A stretch of 34,944 nt of DNA, from the NCBI GenBank assembly GCA_029060625.1, contig JAIDTO010000157.1, forward strand, positions 1-34,944, written 5' to 3'. Under the pieces are notes generated by a model that saw only the letters and a list, made by a program, of their open reading frames with translations, was not told the origin of the DNA and did not search any database. Shown here in pieces: positions 13,095 through 21,815 of this stretch. Within the stretch, counting starts at the first letter, position 1, and every line of letters begins with the position of its first letter. This stretch comes from Muribaculaceae bacterium. Lineage in GTDB: Bacteria > Bacteroidota > Bacteroidia > Bacteroidales > Muribaculaceae. The position numbers and the translations under genes were made by a program.

Positions 13095-15928
13095 AGTTTC
13101 TTCTTAACTTCCACTTCTTCGTATCCTTCGATGAGGTCGCCTTCGTGAATGTCATTGTAGCCGGCAACGGAGAGACCGCAGTCATAGCCGCTTACAACTT
13201 CCTTGACATCATCCTTGAAGCGTTTCAGCGATCCAAGCTCACCGGTGTAGACCACGATGCCGTCGCGGATCACGCGGATCTTGCTGCGGCTCTTAATGCG
13301 GCCATCACGCACGATTGCACCGGCAATGGTGCCGACCTTCGAGATATGGTAGGTCTGGAGCACTTCTGCCGTACCTGTGATCTCTTCCTTGATTTCCGGA
13401 GAAAGAAGACCTTCCATGGCCTGCTTCACTTCCTCAATCGCCTTATAGATGACGGAGTAGAGACGAATTTCCACACCTTCTTTCTCAGCTTCTTTTCGTG
13501 CTGCTCCTGAAGGACGCACCTGGAAACCGATGATGATGGCGTCGGAAGCGGCTGCGAGGGTGACATCACTCTCTGAAATTGCACCTACACCCTTATGAAG
13601 CACATTGACTTGGATCTCCGGAGTGGAGAGCTTGATAAGGGAGTCGGAGAGAGCCTCAATGGAGCCGTCCACGTCACCTTTGACAACGAGGTTAAGCTCG
13701 TGGAAGTCGTTGAGGGCACGGCGGCGCCCAAGTTCTTCGAGTCCGAGACGCTTTGTGGTGCGGAGTCCGAGTTCTCGCTGCAGCTGCTCACGCTTGGCAG
13801 CAATCTCACGTGCTTCCTGTTCGGTCTCGAGCACATTGAATGTGTCGCCTGCAGCGGGAGCTCCATTAAGACCGAGAATCAGCACCGGAGTAGATGGCCC
13901 GGCTTCCTTAACGCGCTGGTTACGCTCGTTGAACATAGCCTTGATCTTACCATGGTGGGTGCCGGCAAGAAGAACATCACCCACGTGCAATGTGCCGTTC
14001 TGTACCATTACAGTAGCCACATAGCCGCGCCCCTTATCGAGTGAAGATTCAATTATCGAACCGATAGCACGTCGGTTAGGATTAGCCTTGAGCTCGAGCA
14101 TTTCAGCTTCAAGAAGTACCTTCTCCATCAGTTCATCGACACCGATACCTTTCTTAGCAGAGATATCCTGACTCTGATACTTGCCACCCCAGTCCTCAAC
14201 GAGATAGTTCATTCCGGCGAGTTGTTCCTTGATCTTGTCGGGATTAGCTGTAGGCTTATCAATCTTGTTGATGGCGAACACCATCGGAACGCCGGCAGCC
14301 GTAGCGTGGTTGATAGCCTCGATGGTCTGTGGCATCACATCGTCGTCGGCTGCCACTATAATAATGGCAAGGTCAGTGATCTTGGCACCACGCGCACGCA
14401 TGGCGGTAAATGCCTCGTGGCCCGGAGTGTCGAGGAATGTGATGTGGCGGCCATCGCTTAGTTTGACGTTGTATGCACCGATGTGCTGTGTGATTCCGCC
14501 GGCCTCGCCTGCGATCACATTAGCATTTCGAATATAGTCGAGGAGTGAAGTCTTACCATGGTCTACGTGGCCCATGACGGTCACAATTGGTGGACGGGGC
14601 ACAAGATCTTCCTCTGCATCCTCTTCTGTGGCAATCGCGTTGGTGACTTCTGCACTGACGTATTCCGTAGAGAATCCGAATTCTTCAGCCACGATGTTGA
14701 TAGTCTCGGCATCAAGGCGCTGATTGATCGACACCATTACGCCGAGGTTCATACAAGTGGCGATGACATTATTGACCGGAACGTCCATCATCTGGGCGAG
14801 GTCGTTGGCTGTCACGAACTCGGTCAGCTTAAGCACCTTGCTTTCAGCTGCGGCAGCAGCTGCGGCAGCCTCTTCCCTGTTGTGGAACTCGTCGCGTTTC
14901 TCCTTACGCCATTTCACAGCCTTCTTGGTCTGCTTATTGGTGAGGCGTGCGAGAGTTTCCTTCACCTGCTTCTGAACGTCTTCGGCACTTACCTCCTGAC
15001 GCTGCTGTGGCTTGTTGCGTTCGCTGCCTTTTTTGTTGCGGTTGCGTCCTTCGCGATTCGATTCACCTTGTTGTCCACCTTTGCCTGACTTCCCGCCCTG
15101 CTTTTCAGGACGCTGGTTTGTGCCATGGGCAGCAGCCTTATCGATATCAACTTTCTCCTTTCCGATACGGTTGCGGCGCTTGCGGTCGTTGCCGGATGCA
15201 CCTTGTGCATTGCCGCCCTGTCCGCCACGGTTTCGTTCGCTTCTGCTCTTCTTCTTAGGGCGTGTGTTTTGGTTGAGAGTGTCGAGGTCGATTGTGCCGA
15301 GCACCTTAATCTTTGGAGCCTCGGCAGTAGCCTTTAGTCGGAATACGCCGTTGGTCTCAGTGCCCTCGAGTTCCGGCTTCGGCTTGCTTTGGTGCTCGCT
15401 TTTTTTCTGCTCCTGACGTCTCTCGGGTGCAGGCTGGGGTTTAGGCTGCGGCTTTGGCTCAGGCTTTTTTTCTGGTTTAGGCTCCACAGCCGGTTTGGGC
15501 TTAGGAGCCGGCTCTTGTCTTGGTTGAGGAGCCGGTTGAGGTTTTGGTTGAGTTTGAACTTGCGGCTGTGGTTTGGGTTCCGGAGCTTTTTCAACCGGTT
15601 TTTCCTTATTCTTATCCACCGGACGACCTGTCTGAAGATCTATATGGCCTACAATCTTAGGCCCAACCGGCTTGCGTGGTTCGGCAGCCTTTTCTCGTTC
15701 CTGGCGAGCGGTCTTCTTGTCCTCGCGACGCTGTGTGGCTTGGTCAGTAGCCTGTTCCTTGGCGTTCTTGTCGGTACTGAATGCCCGTGTGAGGATATTG
15801 ATGGCGTCTTCATCGATCCTTATGTTAGGGTCGTCGGCCACCTCTATGTTGTGTTTGCGAAGAAGCTCAGCGGCAGTGCCAATGCCTACGTTGAGGTCTT
15901 TCGCTATTTTTCCTAATTTTGTTCGCAT
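13091..15928 (-). CDS. infB: Translation initiation factor IF-2
   Basis: The 945-residue GTPase that delivers initiator fMet-tRNA to the ribosome. The N-terminal IF2_N segment ([30 protein letters not shown]) is followed by a long low-complexity region of Lys/Pro/Gln/Glu repeats (about 100-350), a second IF2_N-like region ([29 protein letters not shown]), and the G domain with [19 protein letters not shown] and NKID. The C-terminal domains II-IV follow, including [28 protein letters not shown]. The extended N-terminal linker is usual for Bacteroidetes. It lies 32 bases downstream of nusA, the conserved nusA-infB arrangement. Confidence 0.98.
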   Translation of the reverse strand: MRTKLGKIAKDLNVGIGTAAELLRKHNIEVADDPNIRIDEDAINILTRAFSTDKNAKEQATDQATQRREDKKTARQEREKAAEPRKPVGPKIVGHIDLQTGRPVDKNKEKPVEKAPEPKPQPQVQTQPKPQPAPQPRQEPAPKPKPAVEPKPEKKPEPKPQPKPQPAPERRQEQKKSEHQSKPKPELEGTETNGVFRLKATAEAPKIKVLGTIDLDTLNQNTRPKKKSRSERNRGGQGGNAQGASGNDRKRRNRIGKEKVDIDKAAAHGTNQRPEKQGGKSGKGGQQGESNREGRNRNKKGSERNKPQQRQEVSAEDVQKQVKETLARLTNKQTKKAVKWRKEKRDEFHNREEAAAAAAAAESKVLKLTEFVTANDLAQMMDVPVNNVIATCMNLGVMVSINQRLDAETINIVAEEFGFSTEYVSAEVTNAIATEEDAEEDLVPRPPIVTVMGHVDHGKTSLLDYIRNANVIAGEAGGITQHIGAYNVKLSDGRHITFLDTPGHEAFTAMRARGAKITDLAIIIVAADDDVMPQTIEAINHATAAGVPMVFAINKIDKPTANPDKIKEQLAGMNYLVEDWGGKYQSQDISAKKGIGVDELMEKVLLEAEMLELKANPNRRAIGSIIESSLDKGRGYVATVMVQNGTLHVGDVLLAGTHHGKIKAMFNERNQRVKEAGPSTPVLILGLNGAPAAGDTFNVLETEQEAREIAAKREQLQRELGLRTTKRLGLEELGRRRALNDFHELNLVVKGDVDGSIEALSDSLIKLSTPEIQVNVLHKGVGAISESDVTLAAASDAIIIGFQVRPSGAARKEAEKEGVEIRLYSVIYKAIEEVKQAMEGLLSPEIKEEITGTAEVLQTYHISKVGTIAGAIVRDGRIKSRSKIRVIRDGIVVYTGELGSLKRFKDDVKEVVSGYDCGLSVAGYNDIHEGDLIEGYEEVEVKKKL

Positions 15929-15960
15929 TCGCTATCGTTTAATGGGTTTAAAATAATTGG

Positions 15961-17211
15961 TCAGTCTTCAAATTCTGCACGGAGCACCTGCATCACGTGT
16001 TCCAGTGTCTCATCTTCGAGGTCTGCCTGGGCGAGGGTTGATTCAGATGCATTTAGCACAGCTTTTGCAGTTCCGAGACCGAGATCCTTGAGGGTTTCAA
16101 TAACCCATCCATCGATTTCATCGCGGAATTCGTCGAGGTAGATATCTTCTTCACCTTCCTGGATGTCGCGGTAAACGTCGATGGTATAGCCTGTGATCAT
16201 AGTGGCAAGGCGAATGTTGAGACCCTCTTTGCCGATAGCAAGCGAAACTTCTTCCGGGTGCAGGAACACTTCGGCTTTCTTATCCTCTTCATTGATGCGG
16301 ATAGAGCTGATCTTCGCAGGAGAGAGCGCACGCTGGATAAAGAGAGAAGGATTGGCTGTATAGTTGAGCACGTCGATGTTCTCATTGCGGAGCTCGCGTA
16401 CGATGCCATGGATTCGGCTACCCTTTATTCCGACGCAAGCACCAACGGGGTCGATGCGATCATCGTAGCTTTCAACGGCAATCTTGGCACGCTTCCCGGG
16501 GATACGAGCCACAGCCTTTATAGTGATGAGTCCGTCGTGCACCTCAGGCACTTCCTGCTCAAAAAGGCGACGGAGGAATCGATCGTCGGTGCGGCTTACG
16601 ATTACCTTCGGATTGTTGTTGGGGTTGTCGACGCGTTTTACAACAGCTCTTACAATATCGCCTTTATGGAAGAAATCGCCGGGAATCTGCTCTTCCTTGG
16701 GCATGATGAGTTCATTCTGTTCTTCATCGATGAGGAGCATCTCTTTTTTCCATATCTGGTGGACTTCTCCAGAGATGACCTCTCCTTCTATTTCTTTAAA
16801 TTTTGAATAGACAGCATCTTTTTGGAGATCGAGAATCTTTGATTGAAGTGTCTGACGGAGGTTGAGGATAGCGCGACGACCGAACTTTTCAAAATAGATT
16901 CGTTTTGTGACATCTTCACCGATTTCACACTCCGGGTCAATTTCCCTTGCAGCAGTGATGCCGATCTGTGTGTTTTCGTTGTCGACCTCGTCATCAGCCA
17001 CCACTTCGAGATTCTGATAGATCTCGCAGTCACCCTTGTCGGGGTTCATGATGACGTCGAAATTCTCGTCGGATCCAAACTGCTTGGCAATCACGTTGCG
17101 GAAAGACTCCTCAAGCACGCTGATCAAAGTTGTTTTGTCGATGTTCTTGTGTTCCTTGAACTCTGCGAACTGGTCAACCATGTTGTTGACCGTCTCTACT
17201 TTTTTAGCCAT
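15961..17211 (-). CDS. nusA: Transcription termination/antitermination factor NusA
   Basis: A 416-residue RNA-polymerase-binding factor that modulates pausing, termination and antitermination. The N-terminal domain (FAEFKEHKNIDKTTLISVLEESFRNVIAKQFG) is followed by an S1 domain (about 130-200), then KH1 and KH2 with the GxxG loop in CVGIKGSRIHGIVREL and the segment VSLAIGKEGLNIRLA. It is shorter than E. coli NusA (495 aa), lacking the two acidic C-terminal repeats, which is normal outside Proteobacteria. The usual upstream neighbour rimP is separated from it by a GH28 gene, and nusA has its own promoter. Confidence 0.97.
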   Translation of the reverse strand: MAKKVETVNNMVDQFAEFKEHKNIDKTTLISVLEESFRNVIAKQFGSDENFDVIMNPDKGDCEIYQNLEVVADDEVDNENTQIGITAAREIDPECEIGEDVTKRIYFEKFGRRAILNLRQTLQSKILDLQKDAVYSKFKEIEGEVISGEVHQIWKKEMLLIDEEQNELIMPKEEQIPGDFFHKGDIVRAVVKRVDNPNNNPKVIVSRTDDRFLRRLFEQEVPEVHDGLITIKAVARIPGKRAKIAVESYDDRIDPVGACVGIKGSRIHGIVRELRNENIDVLNYTANPSLFIQRALSPAKISSIRINEEDKKAEVFLHPEEVSLAIGKEGLNIRLATMITGYTIDVYRDIQEGEEDIYLDEFRDEIDGWVIETLKDLGLGTAKAVLNASESTLAQADLEDETLEHVMQVLRAEFED

Positions 17212-17459
17212 TATATTGAGTTTTATTTATTATTCATTAGGTTTTCGGGTTTTCAGGTTTTCGGGTTTTCAGACCTTAGGCATGATCCTTTGGCTTGATA
17301 TAATAAAAAAGACCTGAAGAAGCCGATTGGCCTCCCCCGGTGTCAGCGGCAGCCTGAAATCTGTCACGAGGCCGCTTGCTGAGATGGATGTGCAAGGAAT
17401 TTCGAGCAATATTCCAAAATAAACAGAGAGAACGCAAGCGTCCCCTCTGGAATCCAGTG
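17212..17459 (-). other. Long nusA 5' leader
   Basis: About 250 bases between the nusA promoter box and its start codon with no credible ORF of its own. On the minus strand it contains a hairpin GAGGCC-AATC-GGCTTC followed 8 bases later by a run of six T, resembling an attenuator with a weak stem, and then the 8-bp tandem array. A regulatory role is possible but only suggested by length and structure. Confidence 0.4.
17241..17272. repeat. 8-bp tandem array (GTTTTCRG)x4 in the nusA leader
   Basis: Four perfect-length units alternate GTTTTCGG, GTTTTCAG, GTTTTCGG, GTTTTCAG. The array lies 30 bases upstream of the nusA start codon, inside the transcribed leader. The same unit occurs at the start of the lptC-like gene. 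Confidence 0.85.
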
Positions 17460-17467
17460 CAAAGATA
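17460..17467 (-). promoter_or_regulatory. Promoter -7 box TATCTTTG for nusA-infB
   Basis: TATCTTTG followed by C on the minus strand matches TAnnTTTG exactly, preceded by a T-rich stretch. No clear TTG at -33. It indicates that nusA is transcribed independently of rimP and the GH28 gene. Confidence 0.65.
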
Positions 17468-17585
17468 CAAAAAAAATTGGAGAAAATTAGAATAGTGATG
17501 GAAATAGGAATACAAACAGGTCGGTATTAACTTTAATTAAGAAAAATTAATATTTATTTAGCTTATCTGGGATAGATGTGGCTGA

Positions 17586-17614
17586 AGCCACACCCAGTAA
17601 AAGAGGGGGTGGCT
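17586..17614 (-). terminator. Hairpin just after the GH28 gene
   Basis: AGCCAC(A)CCC pairs with GGG(G)TGGCT with a small bulge and an 11-base loop, starting 8 bases after the GH28 stop on the minus strand. No T-run follows directly, so it is a weak candidate terminator. Its right arm GAGGGGGTGGCTGTCTGAA resembles the hairpin at 25193. Confidence 0.45.
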
Positions 17615-17621
17615 GTCTGAA

Positions 17622-18965
17622 TTATTGGGGGGATGGGGTCGGAGTTAGGGTGACGTTGGAGGTGATGGGGTTTGAGATATTTGATAGGTCGAATGTGATG
17701 TCCGGAGATTCGGCGACGATGTCGGTGAAGGTAAAGTTGGAGAGGATGTAGTCGTCGGTCTTGCGGTCGCGGTAGAAGTTGCGCGTGCATTTAAGATGCG
17801 CGTTGCGGAATGTGACGTTGTCTACAATCGACATTGGCATCGGGTCGCGATCTACTTTATTGAAGAATTGGGTCCAGGTCTGCACTTCCACTGCATTTCT
17901 CACAGTGCCGGTGGCTCCGTCGACGAGTACATTGCGGTATTGCTGGGGTGTGTCGGGTCGCATCTTGAATAGTAGAACATGATATGTGCCGTCGAAAGTG
18001 CAATCTTTCATTATCACGTTAGAGCAGTCCCAGGCCTCGCTGCCAAAGGTGACCCCGGCGTTGGTCTTGCCAAAAGAGCAGCGGTCGATGATAACTCGCT
18101 GTGCAGGGCCGTTGCCGGCTATTGTGTCGACATATGTACCCTTCCCTCCTTTAAGGCAAACGCCATCATCGTTGACATTCATGTGGCATTGGGATATGAG
18201 GACATCATTGCACACGTCGAGGTCAATTGCATCTGTGGATGGTCCTTTCGGATATCCGTCGGTGGGTGCAAGAATGGTGACTCCAATGTACTTTACTCGT
18301 TCACAATTATAGAGATGATTGGTCCAAAAGCCTGAGTTAACCATGTGGATGCCGCTTACAGTGACATCCTTGGAGTTGGAAATATATGCCATCCGAGGTC
18401 GGAGTGCCTCGAGGTTGGTACATTTTGGATTGACTTTGCGGCGTAGCCAGAATTCATCGTAGAAGCGGTGCCCATTGCCGTCGATGGTGCCTTCTCCGGA
18501 AATAGAGAAGCCATCGCAGTGGTCGGCATTGACAAGAGCAGCGAAGTAGTTGATGGTCTGGCCCTCAAGGCGCGTTGGGATGATCTGATAATTGGTGATT
18601 GCATCTGATCCTTTCAGTTTTGCACCTTTCTCAAGGTGGAGGTGTGTGCCCGGTTTGAAGAAGAGGGAACCTGACAGGAAAGTGCCTTGAGGGATGACAA
18701 TGACTCCCCCTCCCTGCGAAGCAGCAAGGTCGATTACCTTTTGGATAGCCTCTGTCTGAATGGAGCAGCTGTCGCATGCTACTCCAAAATCTGTGACTAC
18801 ATAGCGTTTGCCGAGCTGTTCGGTCTTGGGTAGGGAAGTATCATTGAACCATTTCCCAACGGGTGAGCCGTCGGGAAATGTAATGAAGTCGGCAAATGAA
18901 GTGGATGCCGCGATGCCAAACAGCATGGTGGCGAATAGTCTCTTGATGTTACGGTAGGTCAGCAT
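17622..18965 (-). CDS. Secreted glycoside hydrolase family 28 (polygalacturonase-like)
   Basis: A 447-residue predicted right-handed beta-helix enzyme that would hydrolyse galacturonan-type pectin linkages. Residues 1-25 form a signal peptide (RLFATMLFGIAASTSFA). The N-terminal part has the family pattern CDSCSIQTEAIQKVIDLAASQGGGVIVIPQGTF. The active-site blocks read STDAIDLD (family NTD) and NVNDDGVCLKGG (catalytic Asp pair); the third block is GVTFGSEAW rather than the common GHG, and the fourth is LLFKMRPD (RIK-like), variants seen in exo-acting or rhamnogalacturonan-type members. It starts 10 bases after rimP and precedes nusA, so it sits inside an otherwise conserved translation gene order. 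Substrate is uncertain. Confidence 0.88.
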   Translation of the reverse strand: MLTYRNIKRLFATMLFGIAASTSFADFITFPDGSPVGKWFNDTSLPKTEQLGKRYVVTDFGVACDSCSIQTEAIQKVIDLAASQGGGVIVIPQGTFLSGSLFFKPGTHLHLEKGAKLKGSDAITNYQIIPTRLEGQTINYFAALVNADHCDGFSISGEGTIDGNGHRFYDEFWLRRKVNPKCTNLEALRPRMAYISNSKDVTVSGIHMVNSGFWTNHLYNCERVKYIGVTILAPTDGYPKGPSTDAIDLDVCNDVLISQCHMNVNDDGVCLKGGKGTYVDTIAGNGPAQRVIIDRCSFGKTNAGVTFGSEAWDCSNVIMKDCTFDGTYHVLLFKMRPDTPQQYRNVLVDGATGTVRNAVEVQTWTQFFNKVDRDPMPMSIVDNVTFRNAHLKCTRNFYRDRKTDDYILSNFTFTDIVAESPDITFDLSNISNPITSNVTLTPTPSPQ

Positions 18966-18975
18966 TGTAATGAAT

Positions 18976-19440
18976 TTAGAATTTAAGGTCGTAGACGGCT
19001 TTTTTGATATTGGAGAAGGGGATGTCGAGCTCGGAGGTCTCGATGACAGGCTTCTTGCACCCTTCTTTTTTTACTTTTTGCTGAATAGCGAGCAGGATGC
19101 CGTTTTCATCAGCTTTGCGAAGCATGCCATGGAGCTTGCGGCCGTCGGCTGTGAGGACTTCAAGGTCTTGACCTAAGTATTTTTCATATTGTCGAGGCAC
19201 TTTGAGAGGGGATGTCAGTCCGGCTGTGCCCACTTCGAGTTCGTAGTCCTCGACATCGCGGTCGAAAGCTTCCTCAATGGCGCGTGTGAGGCGGACGCAT
19301 TCTTCGATGTCGCCTGGGGTGAGGCTGTCGATTTCCACTGTGATTTCATTGGATGGAGTGACCTTAAGGTCGGTAAGGAAATATTCGGAGTCCTTGAGTT
19401 GGTCTTCAACAAAGGACTGAAGTTCTTTTTTGTCGATCAT
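18976..19440 (-). CDS. rimP: Ribosome maturation factor RimP
   Basis: A 154-residue protein needed for 30S subunit maturation. The ORF track gives 264 residues, but the conserved protein begins at MIDKKELQSFVEDQL; the upstream 110 residues are low-quality sequence reading through the divergent promoter region. Visible family features are ITVEIDSLTPGDIEECVRLTRAIEEAFDRDVEDYELEVGTAGLTSPLK and a C-terminal SH3-like domain. In most bacteria rimP is directly followed by nusA; here a GH28 gene intervenes. It diverges from the EamA transporter gene with 199 bases between start codons. Confidence 0.93.
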   Translation of the reverse strand: MIDKKELQSFVEDQLKDSEYFLTDLKVTPSNEITVEIDSLTPGDIEECVRLTRAIEEAFDRDVEDYELEVGTAGLTSPLKVPRQYEKYLGQDLEVLTADGRKLHGMLRKADENGILLAIQQKVKKEGCKKPVIETSELDIPFSNIKKAVYDLKF

Positions 19441-19489
19441 AATTCTTTGATTTTTTAAGTTGGGTATATATATAGAACAAAAAAATGAG

Positions 19490-19497
19490 TAATTTTG
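19490..19497 (+). promoter_or_regulatory. Promoter -7 box TAATTTTG for the EamA transporter
   Basis: TAATTTTG followed by CAG fits the Bacteroidetes -7 box. No TTG is found at the expected -33 distance. It leaves a leader of about 135 bases containing repeats. Confidence 0.6.
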
Positions 19498-19550
19498 CAG
19501 TCGGATTTTTTTTAGCATAGTCCGGAATATAATCAGGGGCTGATGAACGC

Positions 19551-19610
19551 AACAGAAGCTGCGGGCATAAACGGCTTCGCGAGGATGGCAAACGGCTTTG
19601 CGAGATTGGA
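19551..19610. repeat. Short repeat upstream of the EamA gene, with a 20-bp internal tandem duplication
   Basis: AACAGAAGCTGCGGGCATAA is followed by AACGGCTTCGCGAGGATGGC and AACGGCTTTGCGAGATTGGA, two near-identical 20-base units. A third copy of the block (CAGAAGCTGCGGGTGGGAACGGCTTTGCGATGAC) lies just after the same gene at 20594. Confidence 0.75.
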
Positions 19611-19639
19611 AAGAGGGTGTATTTAAACATAATGATGAT

Positions 19640-20518
19640 ATGACTAAAGATACTAAGGCGATAGTGTTGGCAGGGGTGGCCGTACTTAGCTGGGCAACGG
19701 TAGCTACAGCGTTTAAGATTGCGTTGATGCATCTTTCTGTGTTCTGTATGCTGCTTATAGCGACAGTCACAGCTTTTGTGATATATGCTGTGATGATGGC
19801 AGTGGAGAAGAAATGGAGTGCGCTTAGGGAGTTGCCAAAGGGTGTAGTGCTTAAGACGGCACTGCTTGGTATATTGAATCCGGTGGTGTATTACCTTGTG
19901 CTTTTCCGTGCATATGACATGTTGCCTGCCCAGATGGCGCAGCCACTCAATTATGCATGGCCTATATTCTTATTGGTTCTTCTTGCTGTGTTTAATCATG
20001 AGAAGATACCGGGGCGGAAATATATTGGTATGTTGATATCAGTGTCAGGTGTGGTATGTATATCACTCGGTGGCGGGGGCGTGGAAGGACAGGTGTCTGT
20101 GGCAGGTATTCTTTTAGCCCTTTTCAGTGCTGTGCTTTGGGCGGCATATTGGATGCTTAACAATAGGCTTAGTGGGAAGGTGGATGCAACGGTGGCGTTG
20201 TTTCTGGAGTTTCTTGCGGGGAGCGTAGTGCTTGGGTTGTGCGGATGCTTTGTTGGTGTAGAAGTTGGTTCTATTGACGGTCTGCTATCGGGAATATATA
20301 TAGGATTGTTTGAGATGGGGATTCCGTTCCTGACATTTGGGATGGCGCTTCGGATCACGAAAAATCCCGCTTTAATCAACCAGATGTGTTATCTGTCTCC
20401 TTTTTTGTCCTTGTTCCTTATAGCTATGGTGCTCGGGGAGACTATTGCCATAGGGACTTATGTGGGGCTTGCTTTGATAGTGGCAGGATTGGTGTATAAT
20501 CAGTATTTTGTGAAGTAG
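19640..20518 (+). CDS. EamA/DMT family transporter
   Basis: A 292-residue inner-membrane protein with about ten transmembrane helices in two EamA repeats. Recognisable pieces are the first helix AIVLAGVAVLSWATVATAFKIAL, the first-repeat end MAQPLNYAWPIFLLVLLAVF with the following GMLISVSGVVCISLGGG, and second-repeat segments ALFSAVLWAAYWMLNNRL and GETIAIGTYVGLALIVAGLVY. These proteins export or import small metabolites; the substrate cannot be predicted. The start MTKDTKAI at 19640 is chosen over the track's 19598 because the upstream residues are encoded by the tandem repeat region. It is monocistronic, convergent with the flavodiiron gene. Confidence 0.9.
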   Translation: MTKDTKAIVLAGVAVLSWATVATAFKIALMHLSVFCMLLIATVTAFVIYAVMMAVEKKWSALRELPKGVVLKTALLGILNPVVYYLVLFRAYDMLPAQMAQPLNYAWPIFLLVLLAVFNHEKIPGRKYIGMLISVSGVVCISLGGGGVEGQVSVAGILLALFSAVLWAAYWMLNNRLSGKVDATVALFLEFLAGSVVLGLCGCFVGVEVGSIDGLLSGIYIGLFEMGIPFLTFGMALRITKNPALINQMCYLSPFLSLFLIAMVLGETIAIGTYVGLALIVAGLVYNQYFVK

Positions 20519-20520
20519 CG

Positions 20521-20546
20521 GAGAGTGTAGAGTGGGGAGTGGAGAG
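20521..20546. repeat. GAGAGTG-type simple repeat after the EamA gene
   Basis: Degenerate 7-8 base units (GAGAGTGTAGAGTGGGGAGTGGAGAG) directly follow the stop codon. It is one of several micro-repeat arrays at gene junctions here. Confidence 0.55.
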
Positions 20547-20555
20547 AAAAAAGTA

Positions 20556-20590
20556 AAGGGCTGCACCGGATGGTGCGCCCTTATGTTTTT
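20556..20590. terminator. Intrinsic terminator after the EamA gene
   Basis: AAGGGC(T)GCACC-GGAT-GGTGCGCCCTT forms an 11-bp stem with one bulge, then ATGTTTTT. It separates the EamA gene from the convergent flavodiiron gene. Confidence 0.85.
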
Positions 20591-20593
20591 CGC

Positions 20594-20630
20594 AGCAGAA
20601 GCTGCGGGTGGGAACGGCTTTGCGATGACT
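20594..20630. repeat. Repeat copy downstream of the EamA gene
   Basis: CAGAAGCTGCGGGTGGGAACGGCTTTGCGATGAC matches the block upstream of the EamA gene (19551 onward) in the same orientation with a few changes, so the gene is flanked by direct repeats about 1 kb apart. Confidence 0.75.
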
Positions 20631-20639
20631 TGGATTTCT

Positions 20640-21815
20640 TTAGGAGAGGAGGGCCTGGGCAAGGGTGTCGAGGGGAGCTCGGTCTGCTTCTTTGAAGGCA
20701 CCACGGATTGTGACAGTGTCGGGGATGATCTCGATGCCTTTCATGCTTTCAAGCATGGTGCGCATAATTTTCCCGGCTGATGGAGCCCAAGAACCATTTT
20801 CTACAATAGCTGCTTTGCGGTTGCAGTAGCCTTTGGCAGCGAGAATGTGGAGGAAGGTATACATAGGTGTGAAGAGACCTGCATCGTAGCTTGATGCGCA
20901 GAATACGGCTGTGGGGTATTTGAAAGCTTCTGCTACGGCTGCAGAGAGGTCGTAGCGTGTAAGGTCGGCTACAAATACATCCTTTACACCGAGCTGTCGC
21001 AGCTTTTCGGCAAGGTATTCAGCTGCTTCAAGGGTATTGCCATGGATGGAAGCGGATGCAATGAAAACTCCATCAGATTCCGGGCGGTAGCTGCTCCAAG
21101 TGTCATATAAGCCGATATAATGACCAATGTTTTCAGTAAGCACCGGTCCATGTAGAGGACATATTGTCGTAATGTCGAGGTTGGCAAGTTTTTTGAGAGC
21201 ATTCTGAACTTGCTGGCCATATTTGCCTACGATATTGAAATAGTATCTTCGAGCTTCTTCCGCCCAGTCGTCGGAGAGGGAGTCGAGGGCACCGAATGTG
21301 CCGAAGGCATCGGCACTGAACAACACCTTCCTTTCAGGGCAATATGCCATCATTACTTCCGGCCAGTGGACCATCGGGGCAAGATAGAATTGGAGGGTAA
21401 GACCGCCCAGGTCGAGCGTGTCGCCTTCCTTCACTGTCATAATCTTGCAATCTTCAGGAATCGGGTCGAAGTAGTTTGGAAGCATGCGTGCAGCTGTGGC
21501 TGACATCACGAGCGTAGCTTCCGGATAAATCTCAACAAATGTGGATATGAGAGAGGAGTGATCAGGTTCGAGATGCTCAATGACAAGGTAGTCTGGCTTT
21601 GCACCATCGAGTGCCTTGTTAAGGTTGGCAAGCCATTCGGTGCCAGTCTGGTCGTCGGTGGTGTCGACGACAGCTATCTTCTCGCCCTTGATGAGATAGG
21701 AGTTATAGCTTACTCCATTGGGAACAATGTATTGGTTTTCAAATTTTTCTATGGCGTGGTCGTCGACACCGATATAGATGATGTCCGGAGCGACCTCGAA
21801 TATATTTCCGGTCAT
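20640..21815 (-). CDS. Flavodiiron protein, FprA family A-type flavoprotein
   Basis: A 391-residue cytoplasmic enzyme that reduces oxygen to water, or nitric oxide to nitrous oxide, protecting anaerobes. The N-terminal metallo-beta-lactamase-like domain keeps the diiron ligands: HLEPDH (H-x-E-x-D-H), the His in MVHWPEVM, the Asp in FSADAFGTFG and the His in CPLHGPVL. The C-terminal flavodoxin domain (from about 255) has the FMN loop IASASIHGNTLEAAEYLAEKL. Length matches two-domain class A proteins, with no rubredoxin extension. It is monocistronic on the minus strand. The electron donor (rubredoxin or F420) is not encoded nearby. Confidence 0.95.
   Translation of the reverse strand: MTGNIFEVAPDIIYIGVDDHAIEKFENQYIVPNGVSYNSYLIKGEKIAVVDTTDDQTGTEWLANLNKALDGAKPDYLVIEHLEPDHSSLISTFVEIYPEATLVMSATAARMLPNYFDPIPEDCKIMTVKEGDTLDLGGLTLQFYLAPMVHWPEVMMAYCPERKVLFSADAFGTFGALDSLSDDWAEEARRYYFNIVGKYGQQVQNALKKLANLDITTICPLHGPVLTENIGHYIGLYDTWSSYRPESDGVFIASASIHGNTLEAAEYLAEKLRQLGVKDVFVADLTRYDLSAAVAEAFKYPTAVFCASSYDAGLFTPMYTFLHILAAKGYCNRKAAIVENGSWAPSAGKIMRTMLESMKGIEIIPDTVTIRGAFKEADRAPLDTLAQALLS

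Noticed and set aside
13145-15956. Many plus-strand ORFs opposite infB (e.g. 14558..15088, 15389..15916)
   Set aside because: Shadows of the strongly conserved IF-2 gene; compositions rich in Leu/Arg/Phe/Ser without domains.
16258-17317. Plus-strand ORFs opposite nusA (16258..16806, 16843..17298)
   Set aside because: Antisense shadows of nusA; the apparent hydrophobic runs come from the complementary codons.
17276-17515. 79-aa ORF in the nusA leader
   Set aside because: Its start lies upstream of the nusA promoter box and the sequence has no features.
19441-19770. N-terminal extension of rimP to 264 aa
   Set aside because: The family starts at MIDKKEL; the extension overlaps the promoter and leader of the divergent EamA gene.
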